Of a stretch of 64,000 bases of DNA, positions 9,960 to 22,000 are shown piece by piece. A model generated the notes under the pieces. It made no database searches. It saw only the letters and a program-made list of their open reading frames with translations, and was not told the origin of the DNA. The position numbers and the translations under genes were made by a program. This DNA is from Dactylorhiza incarnata (taxonomy: Eukaryota > Streptophyta > Magnoliopsida > Asparagales > Orchidaceae). The stretch spans positions 2,380,501-2,444,500 of the forward strand of contig JAWHQI010000229.1 in assembly GCA_033032865.1 (NCBI GenBank). The letters run 5' to 3'. How positions within the stretch are numbered: position 1 is the stretch's first letter; every line of letters begins with the position of its first letter.

Positions 9960-10845
9960 CTGATGGTCCTTACTACAATACTTTGAGCGGAGCCCTAACA
10001 TTCTGAAAGTAACTTGGGGACAAGCTACTCCCCAAGTTTCGACCCACTGGCTGCAGCGAGGAGGTCCCGCCACTAACCCGAAAATCTCACTCGATTTTCT
10101 CTCCCAAAAACCAAAGGCTGAGCCTGTCTCAGATAGCACAAGGACGCAAGGAAAAAAGCTCAGGCTCCCTTGGGGGGTGGATCTGTGTTGATTTGAGATA
10201 TAATGAGTCCTATTTATAGGAAAATTCTTCAAAGGGCAAAGATGTCCTAAAGGCCTGCGGATAGCTCCCTCCGCCTTAACCAAATTGCTATATGTACACC
10301 AAAATGGTCTGCGAACAGCTCCTCGCGCCTTTTCGTAAATACTAATCGCATCCCCTACTGGTCTGCGGATAGTGAGAGAGGACTGAGGAGTCGGGTTGAT
10401 CCAAACTCACCTCGCTCCCTCCTTGAGCGAGTGCAGCTGAGGCGATTAGGCCATATTCTACTCGTCGAGGGTGAGTTCTAAAGTGGCGAGTTCGCCCGAG
10501 GTCAGGCCAGGCTCACCTCGCCCTGGGTGAGGAGGAGTTTTGTCGTCGGGACGGGCTGTTCACATCGTCTAGATGACCCGCGCTCACATCGTCGAGAGAG
10601 GTCTATGACGTCGAGAAGAGATCACGTCGATAAGAGGTACAGCCGTACCCGCTTCACCCTACCCTGTGCGAGTAAGACCGCCATTGGATCTACTCGTCGG
10701 ATGTTATTAGTCTACTCGCCAACACAGGTTGGTCTATTCGCCGAATACAGGTTGTACACAATTCACGCTCTTTGCAAGCTCGTCCGAGGTCGGAAAGAAG
10801 AGTCCGACCCCTTATTCGGTGAGACTGCGCTGACTGGGCTTTCCT
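9960..10845 (-). mobile_element. LTR fragment related to the Tat-type LTRs at 13956 and 17653
   Basis: Shared blocks include ctgcagcgaggaggtcccgc, the TATA palindrome CTATTTATAG (10210-10219) and the LTR end GGTTGTACA (ending 10758). After that comes the internal start caattcacgctctttgc, matching caatccccgctctttgc at 18966. This is therefore a 3' LTR plus about 90 bp of adjoining internal sequence, on the minus strand. The rest of the element is missing, and the left LTR end could not be fixed. Confidence 0.65.
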
Positions 10846-10984
10846 CTATAAATAAAGTGTTGGAAGTATTATTCTATATTTCTATATTAATATTCAAAAT
10901 AATATAATTTTTTGGTATAAAAACTTTTTCAGAGCAGCAATATTACAATATTTAATAAGATTGCATGAAGGGGTGAGAATTAAA

Positions 10985-11771
10985 TAAGAGAGTAATCTAT
11001 AGTTTAGAATCGAGTCTGGGTAAGGCGTGTGATCACTGCCCTAAAGAAGTTGCACCACCCTCCGACAGGGCTTTCACCGATGCTCACTCCTCCAAGGTAC
11101 AACACCCGGCTAAATCCCGAAAGCTCTGATGTGCGCGGACACCGAAGAAACACAGAGCACCCGAACCCCCACTTGATGAAGCAAATATAAAGAAAAGAAA
11201 CACGTAAAAGGTTGTCACAAAACAGAGAGAGCAGAAGAGCCAATGCTTCTTTCTGAGAAGAACGTGAATATATATAAAACGAAGGCAGAAAATCGCCGGA
11301 GAAATAGGATCTTGAAAACGGCAATATTAAAAGCATAATAAATATTAACGGTTATAATTGGAAGACACACAATCGGGAAGAGAAACGTTGAATATTTCCA
11401 ACGTAAATAATGGCGAGAAACACGCGTAAAAGAGCGGTTAAGAAAACGCGTAAAACGGCAGAACGCGTTGAAATCAATTCGACGTTGCTTCGAGATCATG
11501 TCGATGCAAGGAGCTTGCTTCGAGTTCTACTCAACGCGATTCCATTCGACGCAAGTCGGGTGCGTCGAATTCCATTCGACGCCACTCCAACTCCAGCGGG
11601 CTTGTCGACGCTACATCGAAATCTATTCGACGCAGCTCCGATTTCTATTCGACGCAACTCCGAGTAAAAGCTCTGAAACTATTTTGTACAAAAAATACAA
11701 TTCAATTCAATTATTCCCCAAATCCAAATCCATATCCGGGTCCGGATCCGGTGCGCGCGCGCGCGCGCGTG
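10985..11771. repeat. Unclassified LTR-like sequence with ATTCGACGC repeats and a (GC)n run
   Basis: From about 11480 to 11665 the motif attcgacgc/attccattcgacgc recurs irregularly. The general make-up resembles a minus-strand LTR, but no TG...CA ends with TSD were found. An alternating GC run occupies 11752-11771. Short frames here carry no known domain. Confidence 0.35.
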
Positions 11772-12049
11772 TGGTTCATAGTTTCTCCTTATGTTCTTTT
11801 GAACAAATAAGAATGAGTGAAAACATATATATACCATATAGCTAGAAAACAAATGAGCATGGTGGGACTAATGGGTTCATCCTTTCATTCATGAAAGGTT
11901 TCCCTCCAAATTATTAGGGTTCCCTCCAATTTGGTTTTGGAGCTTTTCATCAAATATGAATAGCAAACACCAAACATCATACAAGGCTCCAAAGAACATT
12001 TTATGAAATAAATGTTTTATAAATAAGATTTCTAACATAAAGTGGGGGT

Positions 12050-12370
12050 ATGTCTTCGATCTTTCATGCTGAGATGGCTTCTGGAGAAGGTTCTTCCACG
12101 GTCGCCAACCAGGGGCTTGCTGACGACGAGCCCGAGGCGTCCGCTGTTATCGATATCAACGGCGAGTTCCTGACTCATTACCTTCCCAGCTCCACGAGGA
12201 AGAAGAAGCACAAGAGGAAGATGGTCGATCCTGACCCACGCGAAAAGTCTTATACTGACCCTGAGTCTACCGCAAGATGCATGCCTTCACCCAAGAGCTC
12301 TTCGGCAAGGCGAGGTCGAGGTCGAGACCACGACCGGTGGGGTTGGGGACGCGGAACTGCCTTCAACTGA
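12050..12370 (+). pseudogene. Unrecognised ORF fragment (106 aa), possibly transposon-derived
   Basis: An Ala/Ser/Glu-rich N-terminus is followed by a Lys/Arg-rich stretch (STRKKKHKRKMV) and then an Arg/Gly tail. Downstream there is a plausible intron (gtaagg at about 12418, ctctctacag at about 12479) leading to more Pro/Ser-rich frame. No domain was recognised. The composition and TE-rich surroundings suggest a remnant of a gypsy-type or captured gene rather than a working host gene, but this is a weak inference. Confidence 0.25.
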
Positions 12371-12829
12371 CGCGGGCGCTCCGCCGCTCCCTCCTGTTCG
12401 CCCTGCCGTGGTACTAGGTAAGGGTACTGCTTTCTCGCCTGACTAAATTGAGCCCATCTTAACTCTTTGCTCTCTACAGTGCCTCCTAGTCGCCAGGTGC
12501 AGCCTGAACAACTCACCGTGGCGCCGTCGAGGGGCCTAGCCACCGTGTCTTCTTCGGTCCAAGGGCGAGCTGGCTTGGCTCCGGCCCCCCTCGCAGATGT
12601 CTCAACATCTGTCCGGGGTAGGTTAGCCTGCTCGCCCCACTTTTGGGAGGAAGTCCTTGACGATGGGTCTTCTGCCCGGAGGGACATGCGTGGTCCTACG
12701 CCTGCCCGCCTCCACCGGAGGACTCCGGGCAGACATAATAAATTTGAGAACGACACCGATCAGACATAATAAATTTGAGGAGCCCATCATCAGGTGTCAT
12801 ATTTATTTGTAGTATCATAGGAGAAATTA

Positions 12830-13670
12830 ACTCTGTAAGCAAAAACCAACCGAACCGCCAAACCGAACCGAACCAAACCAAACCGCACGGTTTGGTTCAG
12901 TTTCAGTATGTCACGGTTCGATCACGGTTTTGATTTTAGAAAAACCATATGGTTCAGTTCGGTTCATGATTTTGCATGGCAAACCGAACCGAACCGAGTT
13001 GAACCGAACCGAACCGTAGTGTATAATAATATGTAATTACATTTATATTTTTTTATAATTAACTATATCCATATTTTGATTTAATTATTTCCATAATATA
13101 TCATATTTTAGTCATTTTTTAGTGTTTTTAAAATTTTATTATATGATTAATTGATTATATATTTATATCCCTATTTGCTTTTAAAGGACAACAAATACCA
13201 AATAAGCATCGCTCGATCGCTCTCGCTTAGACGCTCAACTAGGATTTCCCATCCTCGCTCGTCGCTTGGTCCTCGCCAATTCCACAAGAAATTGATTTGT
13301 CGAGTGCTTGATTTGTGCTCAAGATTGGTTGAGGGCTTCGCCAATTCCACAAAAAATTGAGGCAAGATTAACTGATATGACCGAGCTTCACCATTTCATA
13401 TAAAGTAATTTGTAAGTTTTTCATTTATTTTTATTTCTAAGTATAAACTCTTGTTTGTGAATGTAGTTGTGATTTTAAAACATTCTTAGATTACATATTA
13501 TTTAAACCACCAAAACTAAACCAAACCGAACCGAATCATTCTGTTCGGTTCAGTTACAATGTTTGAACGGTTCGGTTCGGTTCCAAAATTTTGAAACCAC
13601 ATAGGGGTGGTTCGATTTGCTGTTTTGCTTGAAAATCGAACTAAACCGAAATGAGAAATCCATCTAATCT
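12830..13670. mobile_element. AACCG-rich element, probably hAT-like non-autonomous transposon
   Basis: Both ends carry many copies of aaccgaaccg or its complement (12840-13015 and 13500-13665), flanking an AT-rich core. The right part includes aggggtggttcgatttg, like the subterminal sequence of plant hAT elements that begin with AGGGGTGG and carry GGTTCGG repeats. No transposase is present. Exact ends and an 8-bp TSD were not established. Confidence 0.4.
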
Positions 13671-13955
13671 TTTATTATATCTTCTCCTCATATGATTTTG
13701 TTCACTTTCGATTGTCCAACACTTCTATCAATCCGCGATTGAAAATTTTTCTCCTCTGCTTGTCAAAAAGAATCCAAAAAGAAATGTTCCGTTAAATCAG
13801 TTAAGCTATGATATGTTAAAGATTAAAATAAAAAATTTATTGAATTTTGGGGGCTGAAATCTCAAAAATAAACTTTTGGGACTGAAGCCCAAAAATAATT
13901 AAAAGTTAAGGTGAAAAAAGTATTTTGCATATATTGTCCGTTGTCAAATCAACTT

Positions 13956-15040
13956 TGTTGAAACCAGTTTCCCGGCTTCAGCGTTCGAAAATAGGGGTAG
14001 ACAGCTTACCCTTACTTATCTCAGGTAAGGTCGGACGGCTAGTCACTTAGAGCCTAAGAACCTTTCTGCTGGTGGATTCAGGTGAAAACAGACCCCGCGA
14101 GCTGCAGCGAGGAGGTCCCGCCACTAACCCGAAAGACCCGAAGGTCTTCCCCTCCCAAGCCAATGCTGAGCCTGGGCACCTCGGAGAGCACTCGCAACAC
14201 CTGACCGTTGGCCTGAAAGACTTGGCGAACGGAAGGCAGGGTCACTAGCTAACCGAACACACTAAGGGGGGTGGGGGTAAGGAGATGTCTACCCTCCCCA
14301 AGGTGCCCATGGGGGTCTATTTATAGAATTCTGGAAATGGTCTGCGGATAGCGTAATTCCGCCTTTTTGAATGACTATCCGCAGCTCAAACTGGTCTACC
14401 AATAGCGGAATTCCGCTGTTTAAATAGGCTAAACGCAGACCCTGATGAGAAATCCACTAGGCAGGAAAAGAGGGGGGTGAGGAGAAAACACCCAGAAGCA
14501 GAGGAGAAGACAAGTGGACGCAGAGGGTAAGTGGACGCGGCTCCTGTGCCATCAGGAGAGGGAGGGAGGAGGGACGGAGGGGGTGAGTGGGCGCTCACCC
14601 CTTCTCCACTCGCCCGCGCGGGCGAGTGGACAATCTCCCACTCGCCCAAGCGGGCGAGTGGGCGTCCTCCCACTCGCCCGCATGGGCGAGTGGGCCGTCC
14701 CCCCCACTCGCCCAAGCGGGCGAGTGGGCCGTCCCCCCCCCACTCGCCCAAGCGGGCGAGTGGGCCGTCCCTCCCACTCGCCCGGGTGGGCGAGTGGGCC
14801 GTCCCCCCCACACTCGCCCGCGTGGGCGAGTGGACCTTGCACTCCCTTCCCCTCTCACTCGCCTGCACGGGCTAGTGGGGGCCTTCACTACCCGTTCCGC
14901 CATTCCTTCTTTCCTCCCGTTCGGATGTGATTTTGCCTCAGCCGATCTCCGGTGCTCCCGAGCGGGCACTTTACTTGTTCACCTTGATCTGTCTGAGTCC
15001 GGGCTGATCCGACCAGCTCGGCAAATATGGGGGTTGTACA
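13956..15040 (-). mobile_element. Solo LTR (1085 bp) with perfect TSD
   Basis: Begins TGTTGAAACC and ends GGGTTGTACA, flanked by AACTT at both 13951-13955 and 15041-15045. The ends and several inner blocks match the LTRs of the Tat-type element at 17653, so this is a diverged member of that family reduced to one LTR by recombination. A palindromic TATA motif (CTATTTATAG, 14317-14326) separates the U3 (higher coordinates) from R-U5. Confidence 0.92.
14597..14875. repeat. Hairpin minisatellite in the U3 of the solo LTR
   Basis: The unit CCACTCGCCCnnnGGGCGAGTGG, about 35-40 bp with its spacer (ccgtccccc), is repeated about seven times. Each copy is a near-perfect 10-bp-stem palindrome. The ORFs in all frames here are artefacts of the repeat. 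Confidence 0.88.
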
Positions 15041-15045
15041 AACTT

Positions 15046-16156
15046 TAATAAAATTTATGAGTTTAATGATAGCGCTCAAAAATACCGCTAACATGCCTAA
15101 TGACAACTTTCCTCAAAAATATCGCTAACATACCTAATGATAGTCTACCATAGTAAATATATGAGCTACATTATAAACTTTTTCGATTTTATAAATTTCC
15201 ATCGTTACTTTTAATTTTGGGATAATATAATTACTTAAACGATATTGTATTTTAAATATTTTCTTGGAATAGATTATAATATATGTTAAGTCATTAGATT
15301 AAAACAATAAGACTAAATTTTAATTTATATACATTCGAGTGATAGGCACGGTGCTCCGCCCCGACGACCAACCGTGATAGGCTCGGAGCTCCGCCCTTAT
15401 CAATTATTTAGTGCAGCTTAAAATAAATACAATATCAATTAATTAATACAACTTAAAATAAAATACAATATCAATTATTTTAATACAGAAAGTAGTTATA
15501 CACAATTTTCAATTTTATTTAAAAATTTCTTATCCTATGCATATATTATCATTCATGTATTAGTTTAATGGTAGTTCCACGAAAATATCGATGACATGCC
15601 TAATGATAGTCTACCATAGTAGACTTAGGAGCTCTACTATTTTTATTTTATAAATTTTTATCGTTATTTTTTATTTTAGGATAAAGTATAATTACATGCA
15701 TGTATATTATATTTAAATTTTTTTTTTGAAATAGATTATAATATAGGTTAAATCGTTAAATCTTTACCATATATAAAGAAATAATATCAAACCCATGAAT
15801 TTTAAAGCCGTTGAAATGATTATGATCGTTGAATCTGACATGATATTTCATCAGCCATCGGATCAAACCGCTCTCTCTCTCTCTCCATTTTTTCATAGGT
15901 CTCCTAAACCTACTAGGGGTGACCTAAAACAATGAAGGTGTAGAGTACCCTACAACATGAAATTACGATCATACCCCTAAATTTATTGAAAAATAGAGTG
16001 TCATATGACCCGTTTTTTAATCTCACAAAAATTTATCAATGATGAGAATTAAACCCAGGTTTCCACTATGTCAAGCAAATATGACAATCATCACACCATA
16101 TAGTTTTTGATGAACGAAATTGAATTAAGTTTTATATATACTGATATAATATAGAT
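15046..16156. repeat. AT-rich DNA with a diverged direct duplication
   Basis: The segment at about 15065-15300 (phrases acatgcctaatgatagtctaccatag, ataaatttccatcgtta, gaaatagattataatat) recurs at about 15565-15770 at lower identity. Between them gataggc...ctccgcccc occurs twice (15341-15400), and aatacaatatcaatta-type units recur. This looks like an old transposon remnant. A short CT repeat lies at about 15871-15885. No gene is seen. Confidence 0.5.
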
Positions 16157-16320
16157 CGCCCCCGTAGAAAATCGCCGCCCCCGCCGAATGCTGCCGCCCC
16201 TACCGAATGTCGCCCCGCCGAATGACGCCGCCCCTGTCGAATATCGCCCCGCCGAATATCGCCGCCCCTACCGAATGTCGCCGCCGCTGCCGAATATCAC
16301 TGCCCGCACGGAAAGCCCCG
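16157..16320. repeat. CCG-rich degenerate tandem repeat upstream of ERGIC3
   Basis: The motif gccgaatgtcgccgcccc and variants recur about eight times in an otherwise AT-rich stretch, ending 260 bp before the ERGIC3 start codon. Its end (gcacggaaagccccgtg) can form a short hairpin. Whether it belongs to the promoter or to an adjoining transposon remnant is unclear. Confidence 0.65.
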
Positions 16321-16581
16321 TGTCCTATCACCCGTTTAAAAAATAAAAATATACTTCACAATTTTGATTGTTCATAAAAGTCAAATTTTTTTTTCATATA
16401 GAAATCACTTCATCATCTATATTCCTCGACAATAAAAGAGCAGGTCTCTTCCCTTCTCGCCTATTTTAGTTCGACTGTTTCTTTACTTTTTCTTTCTTTA
16501 CGTTTTCATTCGTTTTTTTACCGATTCCCGTTTGTTCTCTTCTCAATCCAAATCCGGGGTTTCTGCTGTGCGACTCCATCG
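16321..16581 (+). promoter_or_regulatory. Presumed proximal promoter and 5' UTR of the ERGIC3-like gene
   Basis: The 140 bp before the ATG are pyrimidine-rich (ttctttactttttctttcttt, tgttctcttctcaatcc), as in many plant 5' untranslated regions. No clear TATA box was found. The start context is ccatcgATGGAA. Confidence 0.4.
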
Positions 16582-16723
16582 ATGGAACGGATTCTTGGCA
16601 AGCTGAGGAAACTGGATGCACATCCTAAGATAAACGAAGACTTCTACAACAGGACCCTCTCCGGAGGCTTAATAACCATAGTTACCTCCATCATAATGTT
16701 TCTCCTCTTCATCTCCGAGCTAA
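16582..16723 (+). CDS. ERGIC3/Erv46-like protein, exon 1
   Basis: Encodes the N-terminal 47 residues plus one base of codon 48: a short cytosolic segment (MERILGKLRKLDAHPKINED) and a hydrophobic transmembrane segment (LITIVTSIIMFLLF, about residues 30-44). This is the N-terminal domain of the ERGIC/Erv41-Erv46 family. In yeast and animals these proteins cycle between ER and Golgi in COPII/COPI vesicles and act as cargo receptors; the same role is inferred here. The exon ends CTAA|GTATGT. The split codon A|GA (Arg) is completed by exon 2, 18.6 kb downstream, giving the family sequence SELRLYLRP. That frame-exact join is the main evidence that the distant exons belong together. Confidence 0.88.
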
Positions 16724-17652
16724 GTATGTCGTCTTCCCGCCTTGCCCTTCTCCAGTTAATGGCGATTCGTTGATTTTTTTTGGGATCTCTCTTTTAGGAA
16801 TCGTTTATTTTGCAGGGTTTGTGTTCTTAGGGTTAAGTTGTTGTTGGGGCATCTGTTACGTGTCTTTTATGTTTCATGTTGAATTAATACCCTGTTACCG
16901 CCAAGTTATATGTTGTTAACTGTTGCCTCCTATGAGCCGTTTCCCTCCGCTTGAATTTAAATGGCATTGTAACTGTTGCCGCCTATGTTTAAGATTATAA
17001 CTGGCAGCAGAGGTTATAAATACCTGTTGGATGCACCGTGAAAGACTATCTGATGAATTACTTCTTCTATTCTCAATCATTCTGACTTCTCCTTCAGAAT
17101 TTTTCTCCTTCCTGCTTTCATTATCTTCCCCTGTTTTTACTATTTTACTTTTAGAGGTGTATCAGCATCTCAGACTTACGGTTGAAGTTTATATCCTTAG
17201 ATTGGTTTGTGTTTAAGGTGTTTCTTTTATGTATTACGCTGGATTCTTGCTAGGGTTTACTGTAGCAACAATTATATTTGACAGTCCCGGTTAATTCAAA
17301 AGTTTTTTTTGCTACATCCGCTTACTTTGGTATATATCTGTACACGTCTACATGCTTTTGCTTCTTAAAAATGGATAGAAATCAAATGCAATTTATTTTT
17401 TCTCATTGTATTCTGGATGCTTAGTATGTCATACAAATCTAAATCTATGTACCACATTTAATTCATAGATAAATAAATAATATTAAATAATAGATAGATA
17501 AATAGACAAATAAAAAGTAAATTCAGAAATACGGAAGATAAATGAAAATATCTTCGGATGGGAGGAAATCATGATATGGTCGAGGTTATTGCTGTAGCTG
17601 AAAACTGAGAACCTTTATTTCAACCAACATACTATCGACCTATCTTTGTATT

Positions 17653-18965
17653 TGTTGAAACCGAAATCTTGAGGACAAGACTTGGTCTCTGTGGAGTTCG
17701 GGGTCCCTAAGAAGGGGTGGTCTCACACCTACTTCCCTCGAGCCAACTCTCTAGGCAAGAGCACTTAGATTTGGAAACAGACCAGGGGCTTAGTGGGGAG
17801 GTCCCGCCACATACCCGGAAGTCCCCTTGGAACTTCCCCTCCCAAGCCACTACTAAGCCTGGGCACCACTGGAGCCTCTCCTCACCCTCTCTAGAGAGAC
17901 TTGCTGAGGAGGGAGAGAGAGGAGAGAGCTACCTAAGAATGAGATCCCTCCAAATGGTGCCCCCTTGGTCCTATTTATAGGATTTCTGATTTGGGCTGCG
18001 AATAACCAAAAACTGCCTGCGAAGTTACCAAAATGCCCCCGGATTTGGCCTGCAGATAGCCAAATCCCGCTGTTCTGGAACGCTAAACGCAGACCGACCC
18101 CTCCCCCCGGAACTGGGCGAGAGGGGGTACCTCGCGGGTCTCGGCGAGCACCCTGCTGGTCTCGACGAGCCCCCTAACTTGGGTACCTCGCGGGTCTCGG
18201 CGAGCACCCTGCTGGTCTCGGCGAGCCCCCCTAACTGGGGTACCTCGCGGGTCTCGGCGAGCACCCTGCTGGTCTCGGCGAGCCCCCTAACTGGGGTACC
18301 TCGCGGGTCTCGGCGAGCACCCTAACTGGGATACCTCGCGGGTCTCGGCGAGCACCCTGCTGGTCTCGGCGAGCCCCCTAACTGGGGTACCTCGCGGGTC
18401 TCGGCGAGCACCCTGCTGGTCTCGGCGAGCCCCCTAACTGGGGTACCTCGCGGGTCTCGGCGAGCACCCTGTTGGTCTCGGCGAGCCCCCTAACTGGGGT
18501 ACCTCGCGGAGCTCGGCGAGCCTCCTTGCTGGGTTGGGGCGAGACCAAGGGTCTTCCCCCTTACCAGGGTCGGGGGCGAGAGAGGGGGTCGGCCCCCCTC
18601 CTCCACTCGCCCCTGGCTGGGTGCGGGCGAGAGGGGGGGCACCCGCCCCTCCCCTCTCGCCCCTAGTTGGGCGAGGGCGAGAGGGGGGGGCACCCGCCCC
18701 TCCCCTCTCGCCCCTAGCTGGGTGCGGCGAGAGGGGGGCACCCGCCCCTCCCCTCTCGCCCCTAGCGGGGCGAGGGCGAGAGAGGGGGGCACCCGCCCCT
18801 CCTCCTCTCTCCCCCTCACTTACCTCTTACTCCAGCTGGGTGAGCAGGAGGTTTTTGCCTCTACCGCTCTCCCTCCTTTCTCCCTGTCCTGGATCATACT
18901 ACAGACGCGGCCCCGATGCACTCCTGGGTCGTGGCAACCTACTCGATGGATATGGGGGTTGTACA
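17653..18965 (-). repeat. 3' LTR of the Tat-type element
   Basis: Contains a minus-strand TATA palindrome (17971-17980), a 56-bp tandem repeat at about 18126-18510 (unit contains tacctcgcgggtctcggcga), and a roughly 50-bp hairpin repeat at about 18590-18805 (GGGCGAGAGGGG...CCCCTCTCGCCC). Both arrays lie in U3. The adjoining internal sequence reads AAAGAGCGGGGATTG on the minus strand, a good polypurine tract. Confidence 0.92.
17971..17980 (-). promoter_or_regulatory. TATA motif of the Tat-type LTR
   Basis: CTATAAATAG on the minus strand (the sequence is palindromic), conserved at the same place in the right LTR (24705-24714), the solo LTR (14317-14326) and the LTR fragment (10210-10219). It divides U3 from R in this family. 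No transcript evidence is available. Confidence 0.55.
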
Positions 18966-19064
18966 CAATCCCCGCTCTTTGCGAGGTTGGCACAACCTTG
19001 GAAAGGAAAGTCCAAGCCCAAATATCCATCGAGGGGGGCAGAACCTCGCCCCCGAGGCATGTTT

Positions 19065-22000
19065 GACTCATCCAGCTAGTGAGAGCCTAGAGTGAGGAGG
19101 ACATCTCGGCGTTGAACTCACCCATCCGAGGATCATTCGACCCACCCAGCTAGTGAGAGCCTGGAATGAGGAGGACATCTCGATGGCAAGCTCTTCCTTC
19201 CGAGGATAATTCGACCCACCCAGCTAGTGAGAGCCTGGAGTGAGGAGGACATCTCGGCGTTGAACTCACCCATCCGAGGATCATTCGACCCACCCAGCTA
19301 GTGAGAGCCTGGAGTGAGGAGGACATCTCGATGGCGAGCCCTTTCTTCCGAGGATCATTCGACCCACCCAGCTAGTGAGAGTCTGGAGTGAGGAGGACAT
19401 CTCGGCGTTGAACTCACCCATCCGAGGATCATTCGACCCACCCAGCTAGTGAGAGCCTGGAATGAGGAGGACATCTCGATGGCAAGCTCTTCCTTCCGAG
19501 GATCATTCGACCCACTCAGCTAGTGAGAGCCTGGAGTGAGGAGGACATCTCGGCGTTGAACTCACCCATCCGAGGATCATTCGACCCACCCAGCTAGTGA
19601 GAGCCTGGAATGAGGAGGACATCTCGATGGCGAGCCCTTTCTTCCGAGGATCATTCGACCCACCCAGCTAGTGAGAGCCTGGAGTGAGGAGGACATCTCG
19701 GCGTTGAACTCACCCATCCGAGGATCATTCGACCCACCCAGCTAGTGAGAGCCTGGAGTGAGGAGGACATCTCGATGGTGAGCCCTTCCTTCCGAGGATC
19801 ATTCGACCCACCCAGCTAGTGAGAGCCTGGAGTGAGGAGGACATCTCGGTGTTGAACTTACCCATCCGAGGATCATTCGACCCACCCAGCTAGTGAGAGC
19901 CTAGAGTGAGGAGGACATCTCGGCGTTGAACTCACCCATCCGAGGATCATTCGACCCACCCAGCTAGTGAGAGCCTGGAATGAGGAGGACATCTCGATGG
20001 AAAGCTCTTCCTTCCGAGGATCATTCGACCCACCCAGCTAGTGAGAGCCTGGAGTGAGGAGGACATCTCGGCGTTGAACTCACCCATCCGAGGATCATTC
20101 GACCCACCCAGCTAGTGAGAGCCTGGAGTGAGGAGGACATCTCGATGGCGAGCCCTTTCTTCCGAGGATCATTCGACCCACCCAGCTAGTGAGAGTCTGG
20201 AGTGAGGAGGACATCTCGGCGTTGAACTCACCCATCCGAGGATCATTCGACCCACCCAGCTAGTGAGAGCCTGGAATGAGGAGGACATCTCGATGACAAG
20301 CTCTTCCTTCCGAGGATCATTCGACCCACTCAGCTAGTGAGAGCCTGGAGTGAGGAGGACATCTCGGCGTTGAACTCACCCATCCGAGGATCATTCGACC
20401 CACCCAGCTAGTGAGAGCCTGGAATGAGGAGGACATCTCGATGGCGAGCCCTTCCTTCCGAGGATCATTCGACCCACCCAGCTAGTGAGAGCCTAGAGTG
20501 AGGAGGACATCTCGGCGTTGAACTCACCCATCCGAGGATCATTCGACCCACCCAGCTAGTGAGAGCCTGGAATGAGGAGGACATCTCGATGGCAAGCTCT
20601 TCCTTCCGAGGATCATTCGACCCACCCAGCTAGTGAGAGCCTGGAGTGAGGAGGACATCTCGGCGTTGAACTCACCCATCCGAGGATCATTCGACCCACC
20701 CAGCTAGTGAGAGCCTGGAGTGAGGAGGACATCTCGATGGCGAGCCCTTTCTTCCGAGGATCATTCGACCCACCCAGCTAGTGAGAGTCTGGAGTGAGGA
20801 GGACATCTCGGCGTTGAACTCACCCATCCGAGGATCATTCGACCCACCCAGCTAGTGAGAGCCTGGAATGAGGAGGACATCTCGATGGCAAGCTCTTCCT
20901 TCCGAGGATCATTCGACCCACTCAGCTAGTGAGAGCCTGGAGTGAGGAGGACATCTCGACGTTGAACTCACCCATCCGAGGATCATTCGACCCACCCAGC
21001 TAGTGAGAGCCTGGAATGAGGAGGACATCTCGATGGCGAGCCCTTCCTTCCGAGGATCATTCGACCCACCCAGCTAGTGAGAGCCTGGAGTGAGGAGGAC
21101 ATCTCGGCGTTGAACTCACCCATCCGAGGATCATTCGACCCACCCAGCTAGTGAGAGCCTGGAGTGAGGAGGACATCTCGATGGTGAGCCCTTCCTTCCG
21201 AGGATCATTCGACCCACCCAGCTAGTGAGAGCCTGGAGTGAGGAGGACATCTCGGTGTTGAACTTACCCATCCGAGGATCATTCGACCCACCCAGCTAGT
21301 GAGAGCCTAGAGTGAGGAGGACATCTCGGCGTTGAACTCACCCATCCGAGGATCATTCGACCCACCCAGCTAGTGAGAGCCTGGAATGAGGAGGACATCT
21401 CGATGGCAAGCTCTTCCTTCCGAGGATCATTCGACCCACCCAGCTAGTGAGAGCCTGGAGTGAGGAGGACATCTCGGCGTTGAACTCACCCATCCGAGGA
21501 TCATTCGACCCACCCAGCTAGTGAGAGCCTGGAGTGAGGAGGACATCTCGATGGCGAGCCCTTTCTTCCGAGGATCATTCGACCCACCCAGCTAGTGAGA
21601 GTCTGGAGTGAGGAGGACATCTCGGCGTTGAAGTCACCCATCCGAGGATCATTCGACCCACCCAGCTAGTGAGAGCCTGGAATGAGGAGGACATCTCGAT
21701 GGCAAGCTCTTCCTTCCGAGGATCATTCGACCCACTCAGCTAGTGAGAGCCTGGAGTGAGGAGGACATCTCGGCGTTGAACTCACCCATCCGAGGATCAT
21801 TCGACCCACCCAGCTAGTGAGAGCCTGGAATGAGGAGGACATCTCGATGGCGAGCCCTTCCTTCCGAGGATCATTCGACCCACCCAGCTAGTGAGAACCT
21901 GGAGTGAGGATGACATCTCGGCGTTGAACTCACCCATCCGAGGATCATTCGACCCACCCAGCTAGTGAGAGCCTGGAGTGAGGAGGACATCTCGATGGTG

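Noticed and set aside
14386..15048. Several overlapping 90-160-aa ORFs on both strands
   Set aside because: All frames are open because of the palindromic minisatellite; the proteins are simple repeats.
15340..16320. Helitron with a 3' hairpin at gcacggaaagccccgtg
   Set aside because: The hairpin is short, and neither a clear CTRR end nor a TC start between A and T could be fixed.
18472..19079. ORFs of 64-181 aa in the Tat-type LTR
   Set aside because: Low-complexity products of the U3 tandem repeats, duplicated in the other LTR.
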